Positions 6,432 through 13,587 of a stretch of 13,587 nucleotides of DNA are shown one piece after another. Under the pieces are notes generated by a model, which was given only the letters and a program-made list of their open reading frames with translations, did not search any database and had not been told where the DNA came from. Made by a program: the position numbers and the translations under genes. How positions within the stretch are numbered: the first letter of the stretch is position 1; every line of letters starts with the position of its first letter. The stretch comes from Chloroflexota bacterium (GTDB lineage: Bacteria > Chloroflexota > Anaerolineae > Anaerolineales > UBA11657): assembly GCA_003670425.1 (NCBI GenBank), contig QWRL01000044.1:1-13587 (forward strand). The letters run 5' to 3'.

Positions 6432-7536
6432 ATTATTGCGCCTGCGTTTTGCTGCGCAAACGGCTGCGCGCCTGTTGGCGGCAGCGATTGTGCTCGGCGG
6501 GTGCGCTGCGCCGGCCGCCGCACCGGGCGAAGCAGTTGCTATGCAGCCCGCGGCCGCGGCCACCGGGCCGCTGCTGATGCTGGAATGGTCGGGCTATGAA
6601 TTGCCGGAGTTCTGGCAGCCATTCGCAGACCAGCATCCAAATCAGAATGTCGACTTTAGTTTCTTTGCTGAAGACGCAGAGGCGTTTGCAAAATTGCAGA
6701 CCGGCTTTAAGGCGGACCTGGTGCATCCCTGCAGCAGCTGGTGGCAGCTGTACGTTGACGCCGGCTTGGTGCAGCCCATCGACACCGCACGCCTTTCCAA
6801 CTTTAGTGGCATGCGACCGGAAATGAGTGCCATGGGTGTCTTTGGCGGCAAGCAGTACTTTATTCCGTGGGAGTGGGGCTACGAATCAATTCTGGTGCGC
6901 ACCGACAAGGTAAAGAACCCGCCAAAATCTTGGGCGGATTTGTGGAACCCGGAATACGCCGGGCATCTGGCACTTTGGGACTCGGGCGAGTCCAACCATG
7001 CCATGACAGCGCTGGCGCTTGGCTTTAAGCCGGAGCAGACCACGGCCGCACAGGATGAATTGATAAAGCAAAAACTGCTCGAGTTGAAACCAAGTGTGGT
7101 TACCTACTGGGTGGACTTTACCGAGGTGCCGCAGCTGATTTCGTCGGGTGATGCCTGGGTGGTGGCTAATGTCTGGCAGGACGCGTACGCAACACTGGTC
7201 GGCGATGGCGTGGCGGTTGACTACATCACGCCCAGTGAGGGCCGCCTTGGCTGGCTGTGCGGCTACGGCATCTCCAGCCAGAGCGCAAATGTGAACCTGG
7301 CTTACGACTACATCAATGCTGCCATCGCGCCCAAGTCCATGGCAAAAATGATCGACACGTACTCTTATGGGGCGGCCAACAATTCAGCGCTTGCACTGGC
7401 TGACCCCAAGTTCATAAAACTGCTGCAGTTGGACGAACCTGACATTCTGCAGCGCACGGTATTTTTCAACTCCATTACGCCAGACCGGCGCAAGCGCTTC
7501 ACCAATTTATGGGACGAAGTGAAAGCTGCGCCTTGA
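6412..7536 (+). CDS. PotD-like ABC transporter substrate-binding lipoprotein
   Basis: This is a 374-residue extracytoplasmic receptor. The signal peptide ends in the lipobox VLGG|C with the lipidated Cys at residue 31, followed by a low-complexity Ala/Pro linker to about residue 50. The mature part resembles spermidine/putrescine-binding proteins (COG0687): LEWSGYELPEFW (57-68), YFIPWEWGYESI (149-160), LWDSGESN (188-195) and WVVANVWQDAYA (249-260). Trp59, Tyr62, Asp190, Glu193 and Trp255 fall roughly where PotD places the aromatic and acidic residues that hold a cationic amine, so a positively charged ligand is plausible. Linkage to a quaternary-amine-type Rieske oxygenase makes a betaine-like or other N-methylated compound more likely than a polyamine (inference). 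The start codon lies inside the 3' end of the regulator gene; a G-rich run 8 nt upstream may act as the ribosome-binding site. Confidence 0.9.
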   Translation: MINATSKLLRLRFAAQTAARLLAAAIVLGGCAAPAAAPGEAVAMQPAAAATGPLLMLEWSGYELPEFWQPFADQHPNQNVDFSFFAEDAEAFAKLQTGFKADLVHPCSSWWQLYVDAGLVQPIDTARLSNFSGMRPEMSAMGVFGGKQYFIPWEWGYESILVRTDKVKNPPKSWADLWNPEYAGHLALWDSGESNHAMTALALGFKPEQTTAAQDELIKQKLLELKPSVVTYWVDFTEVPQLISSGDAWVVANVWQDAYATLVGDGVAVDYITPSEGRLGWLCGYGISSQSANVNLAYDYINAAIAPKSMAKMIDTYSYGAANNSALALADPKFIKLLQLDEPDILQRTVFFNSITPDRRKRFTNLWDEVKAAP

Positions 7537-7591
7537 GGGCACTGCGCCTTGCAGTGGCCAGACGGCGTGCGAAAAGACCCGGGCAGCGCGC

Positions 7592-8455
7592 TTGAACGCT
7601 ACGCTTGATGGCCGGACCCGGGTAGCCGGCTTGATGGCGCCGCCTGCGCTGCTGCTGGCGGTCTTCTTTGTGCTGCCCATGCTGATCATGGCCTCGTTCA
7701 GTTTTCGCTTGGGCACCTTTGCGCCGGAGCGCTATGTGTTCACCACAGAGCACTACTGGGATTTCATCAGCCGCACCAGCTTTCACCGCTTGCTGCTGCG
7801 TTCCATAGGTGTGGCATTTATAACGGCCGGCGCGTCAATTGTGCTTGCGTATCCGCTGGCGCACTTTCTGGTCTTTCGCGCCGGCCGGATGCAGCTAACG
7901 CTGCTGTCGCTGCTCATCATCCCGGCCTGGACCAGCTACCTGCTGCGCATTCTGGCATGGAAAGTGATTTTGGGCTCCAATGGCCTGTTGAATTCATTCC
8001 TGCTGCAGGCCGGCCTCATCCAAGAAGGCTCAGCGCGCTTGTTGTACAGCCCCAGCGCGGTGGTGGTGACACTGGTTTATGTCTGGATTCCGTTTGTGGC
8101 GCTCCCGATATTTGCTGCGCTGCAGCGCATTGACGGCAGTGTTTTAGAAGCCGCAGCGGACCTCGGCTGTCCTGCGTGGCAGACTTTTTTGCGCGTAATT
8201 TTTCCGCTCAGCCTGCCGGGTGTGGCAGCTGGTTTTCTGTTTGTGTTCATCCCCACGCTGGGCGAGTGGGTGACCCCCGCCTTGGTGGGCGGCGCGCGCG
8301 GAGTAATGTACGGCAATTTGATTCAGGATCAGTTTGTGCGCGCACTAAACTGGCCCATGGGTTCTGTTATGAGTCTGGTGATGCTGGCGCTGATGCTGGT
8401 GCAGCTGGCTTTGTTCAGCCGCGTGGTGCGGCTTTCTGACCTGGCGGCCGTGTAG
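7592..8455 (+). CDS. PotB-like ABC transporter permease
   Basis: This 287-residue inner-membrane permease has about six predicted hydrophobic helices, the first starting near residue 12 (MAPPALLLAVFFVLPMLIMA). The cytoplasmic EAA loop that contacts the ATPase is at 186-205 (EAAADLGCPAWQTFLRVIFP), with the invariant Gly at 192. The order receptor-PotB-PotC-PotA and the length match the polyamine-type importer family. TTG 7592 is the best start, because no ATG or GTG occurs in frame upstream and ATG 7634 would remove part of the first helix. The 55-bp gap to the receptor gene holds no other gene. The stop codon at 8453-8455 is directly followed by the next gene's ATG. Confidence 0.9.
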   Translation: MNATLDGRTRVAGLMAPPALLLAVFFVLPMLIMASFSFRLGTFAPERYVFTTEHYWDFISRTSFHRLLLRSIGVAFITAGASIVLAYPLAHFLVFRAGRMQLTLLSLLIIPAWTSYLLRILAWKVILGSNGLLNSFLLQAGLIQEGSARLLYSPSAVVVTLVYVWIPFVALPIFAALQRIDGSVLEAAADLGCPAWQTFLRVIFPLSLPGVAAGFLFVFIPTLGEWVTPALVGGARGVMYGNLIQDQFVRALNWPMGSVMSLVMLALMLVQLALFSRVVRLSDLAAV

Positions 8456-9261
8456 ATGCAGCGCCGCGACGTGCTCTCTCCGGGCTTCTTGTATTTTGTG
8501 ATGCTCACATTATTTTTGTATGCGCCGATTGTGGTGCTGGTTGTGTTCTCGTTCAACGACTCGCGCACGCTGGTGTTTCCGCTGCGCGGCTTTACCCTGC
8601 GCTGGTACGGCGAACTGGCCGGTGCACGCGAACTGCTGGCCGCCGTTGTAAATAGCGTGGTGCTGGGTTTGATGTCTTCGGTGGTGGCCACTGGCCTGGG
8701 CACTGCCGCTGCCATCGGCATTGCGCGCCATAATTTTCCCGGGCGGCGCTTTTTCCTTGCGGTGTCTGCCATGCCCATGGTCATTCCGTATGTGGTGCTG
8801 GGGGTCGCGCTGCTGATTCTGTTTTCGTGGTGGGGCGTGCCGCTTTCATTGTGGACGGTGGGGGTTGCGCACGTGGTCATCAATGTGCCGTATGCCATGT
8901 TGATTGTGGCGAGCCGCCTCGCGGGCTTCGATAAAAATCTGGAGGAAGCCGCCATGGACCTTGGGGAAACTTACTGGGGTACACTGCGCCGCATCACACT
9001 GCCAATTTGCGCTCCGGCGATGTTGTCCGCATTTCTCAGTTCGTTCACCACCTCTTTTGACGAGTTTGCTGTCTCGTTCTTTTTAATTGGCACGGAAGCG
9101 ACGCTGCCGGTTTACCTTTACTCGCAGCTGCGCTTTCCGAGCCGGCTGCCGCTAGTGGTGGCACTTGCCAGCATTATCATGGTGGTTTCGATACTCTTGG
9201 TGACGCTGGCAGAATGGCTGCGCAATAGCACACTGCACCTTTCGCGGCAGGGTTCAGCCTG

Positions 9262-9262
<1 letters not shown>
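8456..9262 (+). CDS. PotC-like ABC transporter permease
   Basis: This 268-residue second permease of the importer begins with FLYFVMLTLFLYAPIVVLVV (residues 11-30) as the first membrane helix. The EAA loop lies at about 164-183 (EAAMDLGETYWGTLRRITLP). The stretch SSFTTSFDEFAVSFFLIG (185-202) matches the PotC-type segment after the EAA loop. It should pair with the upstream permease to form the channel and dock on the ATPase. ATG 8456 follows the previous stop without a gap, and its own TGA overlaps the next ATG by one base (9262), which indicates translational coupling across the transporter genes. Confidence 0.92.
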
Positions 9263-10365
<1,103 letters not shown>

Positions 10366-10366
10366 C

Positions 10367-10409
10367 CCGCCCCGGGGCGGCGGCGGAATTGGTGAGGTGC
10401 CGGCCGGCA
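10367..10409 (+). terminator. GC-rich palindromes after the transporter operon, possible transcript end
   Basis: Directly after the stop codon lies the perfect palindrome CCGCCCCGGGGCGG (10367-10380), and shortly after it TGCCGGCCGGCA (10398-10409). Neither has a loop nor a following U-tract, so they do not form a textbook intrinsic terminator. Their place between an operon end and a strong new promoter suggests some role in ending or stabilising the transcript. Confidence 0.3.
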
Positions 10410-10451
10410 GCCCCGCGGAAAAACTGGTGGATGGAAAATAGAACAAATGTC

Positions 10452-10479
10452 TTGACTCTGGGAAATTCGGGTTTATACT
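10452..10479 (+). promoter_or_regulatory. sigma-70-type promoter of ssb
   Basis: TTGACT (10452-10457) and TATACT (10474-10479), 16 bp apart, each match the housekeeping consensus at five of six positions. The predicted start near 10486 gives a leader of about 65 nt before the ssb ATG. It is the clearest promoter in the window and fits a constitutively expressed replication gene. Confidence 0.75.
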
Positions 10480-10538
10480 GCCATCAATCTAGCAGTCCCG
10501 TCGTTTCACGCTGACACCACTTTAGATCCTGCTGGAGC

Positions 10539-10544
10539 AAGGAG
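10539..10544 (+). promoter_or_regulatory. Ribosome-binding site of ssb
   Basis: AAGGAG lies 7 nt before ATG 10552, an ideal Shine-Dalgarno and spacing, in contrast to the weak sites of most other genes here. Confidence 0.75.
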
Positions 10545-10551
10545 CAACCGC

Positions 10552-10971
10552 ATGTATCACCGTATTATGATCATTGGGAATTTGGGGCGGGATCCGGAAT
10601 TGCGCTACACCCCATCCGGCCAGGCGGTCACCGATTTGAACGTGGCCACCACGGAGAGTTGGAAAGACACCGAAGGTGCCAAGAAGGACCGCACCATTTG
10701 GTGGAAGGTGGCAGTGTGGGGCAAACAGGCCGAAACCTGCAACCAGTTCCTCAAGAAGGGCAGCAAAGTTTTGGTAGAAGGAACGATGCGCGGTGACGAG
10801 AAGGGCAACCCGCGCACCTTCCAACGCCAGGACGGCACTTGGGGTGCGTCCTATGAGATGACGGCCAAGGACGTGCGCTTCATGAGCCCGCGCAGCGAGG
10901 GCACTGGATCCAATGGCTCCGGCGAGTTTGAAGGAGCAGTGGCGGCCACTGAGGACGATTTGCCGTTCTAG
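10552..10971 (+). CDS. ssb: Single-stranded DNA-binding protein SSB
   Basis: This 139-residue protein begins MYHRIMIIGNLGRDPELRYT, the hallmark of bacterial SSB, and has a single OB fold to about residue 105 (with TIWWKVAVWGKQAE and GSKVLVEGTM). A short Gly/Ser-rich linker and the acidic tip EDDLPF follow; the tip recruits replication and repair partners. SSB coats single-stranded DNA in replication, recombination and repair, usually as a tetramer. It is on the small side for the family because the disordered linker is short. It has its own promoter and ribosome-binding site, and the following DUF3467 and translin-like genes may be read on the same transcript. Confidence 0.97.
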   Translation: MYHRIMIIGNLGRDPELRYTPSGQAVTDLNVATTESWKDTEGAKKDRTIWWKVAVWGKQAETCNQFLKKGSKVLVEGTMRGDEKGNPRTFQRQDGTWGASYEMTAKDVRFMSPRSEGTGSNGSGEFEGAVAATEDDLPF

Positions 10972-11000
10972 CTCAGGCCCCGCAACCACAGCCAATCCGC

Positions 11001-11025
11001 AGCCGCCGGCCAGTTGCCGGCGGCT
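11001..11025 (+). other. Perfect 10-bp hairpin between ssb and the DUF3467 gene
   Basis: AGCCGCCGGC (11001-11010) and GCCGGCGGCT (11016-11025) are perfect inverted copies around a 5-nt loop, CAGTT. The stem is very stable. No T-run follows, so it may be an incomplete or factor-assisted terminator, or an RNA-stabilising 3' end of ssb that partly uncouples the downstream genes. Confidence 0.5.
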
Positions 11026-11052
11026 TGCGCACTTAATGGAATGGAGAAGCCC

Positions 11053-11388
11053 ATGACCACTCCGGTGAATGCTGCTGCGCCAGCGCCGCAAATCAAAATT
11101 GAAATCCCGGCCGACCTGGAGGGGATCTATGTAAACTTTGCATTGATCTCACATTCGGCTTCCGAGCTGGTGCTGGACTTTGCGCGCCTGCTGCCCAACA
11201 CGCCGCAGGCCAAGGTGCAGGCGCGCCTGATCATGACACCGATCAACGCAAAATTACTGATGCATGCACTTGGAGAAAATCTGGGCAAGTTTGAAGCGCA
11301 GTATGGCGAGATCATTGTGCCAGCGCACCACACACTAGCAGACCAGCTGTTTCGCACGCCGCCGCCGGACGATGCAAACAACGGGTAA
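11053..11388 (+). CDS. DUF3467 family protein
   Basis: This is a small 111-residue protein. The segment IKIEIPADLEGIYVNFALIS then HSASELVLDFARLLP (about 14-48) and ARLIMTPINAKLLMHALGEN (57-76) match my memory of DUF3467, a family of unknown function found in several bacterial phyla including Chloroflexota. No membrane helix, signal peptide or catalytic motif is seen. Start ATG 11053 has GGAG 6 nt upstream; ATG 11041 in the same frame is an alternative adding four residues. The last 17 bp overlap the start of the translin-like gene, which suggests linked synthesis. The position next to ssb and a nucleic-acid-binding family member hints at nucleic-acid metabolism, but that is context only. Confidence 0.8.
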   Translation: MTTPVNAAAPAPQIKIEIPADLEGIYVNFALISHSASELVLDFARLLPNTPQAKVQARLIMTPINAKLLMHALGENLGKFEAQYGEIIVPAHHTLADQLFRTPPPDDANNG

Positions 11389-12031
11389 CGGTGCGCCCGC
11401 CGGCGGCAGCCTGGTTGCGCTGGCACAAATTGGCGAGCAGCTGCGCAGCGCGCTGGGTGTAAAGCATGCGGCGCGAGATGCCGCACTCGCACAATCGCGG
11501 GCACTGGTGCGCTTTTGCGCCAACGCCATCCGTGCCATCCACCGCGAGGAGCGGGCGGAGGCGCAGGCACTCTTGGGCGAGGCACGCATCGCAGCGGCGG
11601 CCATGTGCGCTGCCGTCGCTGCATTCCCGGATCTTTTTCATGCCGGGTACACACAGGATGGATTAAAGGAACTGGTTGAAGCCAGCGTGCTGCTGGCGCT
11701 GGCTGCGGACGAGCCAATACCCGCGCACACGCAACTGGGTGTTGAGCCCGCCACTTACCTCAACGGCCTGGCGGAGGCAGCGACAGAGCTGCGCCGGCGC
11801 ATCTTGGACCTGATTCGGCACGAACACTCTGCCGAGGCGGAGCGCCTGCTGGATGCCATGGACGAGATTTATTCGCTGCTGGTTACGGTGGATTACCCCG
11901 ACGCAATCACCGGTGGGCTGCGGCGCAGCACGGATGTATTGCGCGGCGTGCTGGAACGCACGCGGGGCGACCTGACCACGAGCATGCGCCAGCAGCGCCT
12001 GCAGGATTTGCTGGCCAAGACGGGCGCGTAG
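11372..12031 (+). CDS. Translin/Trax-like protein (bacterial)
   Basis: This is a 219-residue, almost wholly helical protein. The C-terminal half carries translin-family landmarks: TYLNGLAEAATELRRRILDL (128-147), matching the YLLGLADLTGELMR motif of eukaryotic Trax, and DYPDAITGGLRRSTDVLRGV (174-193). Translin and Trax form the ring- or barrel-shaped C3PO complex, which binds single-stranded RNA/DNA, and Trax-type subunits are ribonucleases. The helix DGLKELVEAS (96-105) has Glu100 and Glu103 with the E-X2-E spacing of the Trax catalytic pair, and Asp164 in DAMDEIYS could be the third acidic residue, so nuclease activity is possible (my alignment by eye). Start ATG 11372 overlaps the preceding gene by 17 bp without a clear Shine-Dalgarno. 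The family is rare in bacteria. Confidence 0.85.
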   Translation: MQTTGNGAPAGGSLVALAQIGEQLRSALGVKHAARDAALAQSRALVRFCANAIRAIHREERAEAQALLGEARIAAAAMCAAVAAFPDLFHAGYTQDGLKELVEASVLLALAADEPIPAHTQLGVEPATYLNGLAEAATELRRRILDLIRHEHSAEAERLLDAMDEIYSLLVTVDYPDAITGGLRRSTDVLRGVLERTRGDLTTSMRQQRLQDLLAKTGA

Positions 12032-12137
12032 GCAAGCGCAGCTGCGCGCTGCACGGCGCAATTTACACCGCAGCTTTTTTGCACTGTCGCTGAATCGCGC
12101 GCAGTTGTGCAGCCCAGTTTAGGCGGGGCAACAGCCT

Positions 12138-12157
12138 GCAGCCCGGCAGCGGGCTGC
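12138..12157 (+). terminator. Hairpin upstream of nadK, possible terminator of the ssb-translin unit
   Basis: GCAGCCCG (12138-12145) and CGGGCTGC (12150-12157) form a perfect 8-bp stem with a 4-nt loop, followed by only a short GTTT. It lies in the 174-bp gap after the translin-like gene, which otherwise shows no gene. A weak intrinsic terminator is possible. Confidence 0.35.
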
Positions 12158-12205
12158 GTTTCCGCGCAGCCGCCCACCGCATTCCCCATGATGTAAACTC
12201 CGCCC

Positions 12206-13051
12206 ATGGCTCAAAAAAGCTTTTTGATTTTTCACAATCCGCAGGTGGCGCGCTCCGAAGAGCTGGCAAATACGATCGATGCCAGCTTGCGCACCACGCA
12301 CGGCTGCCGTTCTGAGTGCACCACATTGGCGGCGGCTGAGGAACGCGCGCGGCTGCCGGCGCCTGATATGTTGATTGCGGTTGGCGGTGATGGCACGATG
12401 CTGCGTGTGAGCCGGCTGGGTGCGCAGTTGGGCTGCCCGGTGCTGGGCATCAACCTGGGGCGGGTGGGCTTCCTGCTGGAGGTGCCGGAGGCGGAATGGC
12501 CGGCGGCGCTGCTGCGCGTGTTGGCTGGCGACTATTGGCTGGAGCCGCGCATGCTGGTGTACGCGGAGCACATGCGCGCCGGCGTGTGTCTCGGCGCACA
12601 TCATGCGCTGAATGAAGTGGTGATCACGCGCGGTGCACTGGCGCGGCCGATGCGCCTCAAGACCGCCATTGACGGCAGCGCGCTGGGCACTTACATTGCG
12701 GACGGGTTGATTGTGGCCTCGCCCACCGGCTCCACCGCATACGCGCTGGCGGCCGGCGGGCCCATTCTGCCGCCCACGCTGCGCAACATTGTGCTTATTC
12801 CGGTGGCACCGCACCTGAGCATAGAACGCGCCATTGTGCTGGCGGAAGGTGCGGGCATTACGATTGATGTGCGCATCGATCACCCCGCAATTTTGAGTGC
12901 AGACGGACAGGTGGAGGTTGAGCTGCGCGACGGCGACCAGATTTGCGTGCGCGCCAGCCCGCGCGACGCCAGCTTTGTGCGCCTGCAGGATGCGGCGTAT
13001 TTTTATCGCAACCTTGGTGCGCGGCTGGCACGCAAGGAGTCATTGCAATAG
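12206..13051 (+). CDS. nadK: NAD kinase
   Basis: This 281-residue cytosolic enzyme phosphorylates NAD to NADP. The family motifs are present: GGDGT (60-64) for catalysis and phosphate binding, the LNE motif with Asn136-Glu137 that holds the nicotinamide side, and ASPTGSTAYALAAGGP (171-186). SADGQ (231-235) follows in the C-terminal beta domain. Length is typical. ATG 12206 is the natural start, though no good Shine-Dalgarno precedes it. The preceding hairpin suggests a separate transcript from the translin-like gene. The stop at 13049-13051 lies just before, or overlaps, the start of the next gene depending on which start that gene uses. Confidence 0.96.
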   Translation: MAQKSFLIFHNPQVARSEELANTIDASLRTTHGCRSECTTLAAAEERARLPAPDMLIAVGGDGTMLRVSRLGAQLGCPVLGINLGRVGFLLEVPEAEWPAALLRVLAGDYWLEPRMLVYAEHMRAGVCLGAHHALNEVVITRGALARPMRLKTAIDGSALGTYIADGLIVASPTGSTAYALAAGGPILPPTLRNIVLIPVAPHLSIERAIVLAEGAGITIDVRIDHPAILSADGQVEVELRDGDQICVRASPRDASFVRLQDAAYFYRNLGARLARKESLQ

Positions 13052-13071
13052 TCGCCGCCGAATCCGGCGCT

Positions 13072-13524
13072 GTGGCCGGAGAATTTTGCGCCAACCATCC
13101 GGACCGGCCAACTGCACTGCGCTGCAACAAGTGCGCAAAGTTGATCTGTCCCAGTTGCGCAATGCATACGCCGGTGGGTTACCGCTGCCCACAATGCGTG
13201 CGCGGCCAGCAAGCCGTCTTTGATACCGCGCACTGGTACGACTATGTGAGTGCAGCGGCAACTGCACTGGTACTGTCGGGCGTGGCGGGTGTGCTGCTGT
13301 CCCGCTTGGGGTGGCTGCTGCTCTTTTTGGCGCCCACTGCCGGTGGCGCGCTGGCAGAGGTGGTGCGCCGCGTGGTACAGCGCCGGCGCGGCCGTTATCT
13401 GCCGCATGCCGTGGTGGCTGCCATGGCCTTGGCTGCACTGCCTGCACTCAGCTTATGGATGCTTTTGTATGTGGCGCTGGCGGGTGCAGCCGTGTTTGCC
13501 CGGCTGCGGGGAACGTTGATGTAA
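13072..13524 (+). CDS. Zinc-finger (B-box-like) membrane protein of unknown function
   Basis: The 150-residue protein has an N-terminal metal-binding module with nine Cys/His: Cys6, His9, Cys18, Cys21, Cys26, Cys29, His32, Cys39 and Cys42 (EFCANHP ... RCNKCAKLICPSC ... GYRCPQC), which resembles a B-box or double treble-clef zinc finger. After the linker RGQQAVF come hydrophobic segments at about 58-90 and 106-142, predicted to span the membrane. This module precedes membrane or rhomboid domains in proteins I associate with Chloroflexota; no rhomboid catalytic GxSG motif is visible here, so this is not a protease. Function is unknown. GTG 13072 is chosen because the family motif starts right after it. 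The only Shine-Dalgarno-like sequence, AAGGAG at 13034-13039, would instead suit ATA 13048 (158 residues), so the start is uncertain. Confidence 0.8.
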   Translation: MAGEFCANHPDRPTALRCNKCAKLICPSCAMHTPVGYRCPQCVRGQQAVFDTAHWYDYVSAAATALVLSGVAGVLLSRLGWLLLFLAPTAGGALAEVVRRVVQRRRGRYLPHAVVAAMALAALPALSLWMLLYVALAGAAVFARLRGTLM

Positions 13525-13552
13525 TAGGAAATCCAGTTGCCGACAAAGTTTT

Positions 13553-13560
13553 AAGGGAGG
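13553..13560 (+). promoter_or_regulatory. Strong Shine-Dalgarno at right edge
   Basis: AAGGGAGG is an excellent match to the anti-Shine-Dalgarno sequence, 28 bp after the stop of the zinc-finger gene. It implies that a further gene begins within the last bases of the window. Confidence 0.6.
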
Positions 13561-13568
13561 AAACACGA

Positions 13569-13587
13569 ATTTTTTGGGGCGGCATTG
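13569..13587 (+). other. Probable first codons of a downstream gene, cut by window edge
   Basis: Eight nt after the Shine-Dalgarno at 13553-13560 the frame ATT TTT TGG GGC GGC ATT begins, reading (M)FWGGI. This recalls the start of small membrane proteins of the LiaF/DUF5668 type. ATT would be a rare start codon. TTG 13574 in another frame, 13 nt from the Shine-Dalgarno, is the alternative. Too little sequence is present to decide. Confidence 0.3.

Noticed and set aside
12036..12082. Palindrome GCGCAGCTGCGC followed by a T6 run as an intrinsic terminator
   Set aside because: The T-run (12077-12082) is about 30 bp from the palindrome, too far to work together with it.
12119..12883. Minus-strand open frame of 254 codons opposite nadK
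   Set aside because: The His/Arg/Gln-rich translation lacks motifs, and the plus strand encodes a complete NAD kinase.
12943..13071. Upstream extension of the zinc-finger protein to TTG 12943
   Set aside because: It would overlap nadK by over 100 bp, with non-conserved residues and no ribosome-binding site.

Overview
The window looks like a bacterial chromosome segment of roughly 60% G+C, most likely from Chloroflexota (Anaerolineae/Caldilineae-like). That placement is an inference from the right-hand third, where ssb, a DUF3467 protein, a translin-family protein, an NAD kinase and a Cys/His-rich zinc-finger membrane protein sit in a row. Bacterial translins and this zinc-finger type are, to my knowledge, mostly seen in that phylum. 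Shine-Dalgarno signals are weak for many genes, and several starts are TTG or GTG. I see no tRNA, rRNA, CRISPR array or insertion sequence.

Left part (1-5613, minus strand): a four-gene catabolic operon, read from right to left. It encodes a Rieske non-heme iron oxygenase with the active-site signature of the carnitine/glycine-betaine/choline group (CntA, GbcA, CMO), a stand-alone GcvT-like tetrahydrofolate-dependent aminomethyltransferase, and two tandem PYROXD2/phytoene-dehydrogenase-like FAD oxidoreductases. The last of these runs off the left edge a few codons before its expected end.

Centre (5614-5948): a divergent control region with three inverted repeats. Two of them share the 8-mer GTAGATTT near their centres, in opposite orientation.

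Centre-right (5949-10365, plus strand): an Lrp/AsnC-type regulator overlapping a complete PotD-B-C-A-like ABC importer (lipoprotein receptor, two permeases, ATPase). I read the two divergent units as one module. The importer would bring in a cationic or N-methylated nitrogen compound, the Rieske enzyme would oxidatively remove an N-methyl group or open the substrate, the GcvT-like protein would pass one-carbon units to tetrahydrofolate, the FAD enzymes would oxidise the intermediates, and the Lrp protein would respond to the substrate or product. The substrate cannot be read from sequence. No Rieske reductase gene is visible.

Right part (10366-13587, plus strand): a near-consensus sigma-70-type promoter drives ssb, followed by a DUF3467 protein, a translin/Trax-like protein that appears to retain the Glu-Glu-Asp set of the Trax ribonuclease, nadK, and a zinc-finger/membrane protein. 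A strong ribosome-binding site at the right edge suggests another gene starting there. This part reads as housekeeping and is functionally separate from the catabolic module.
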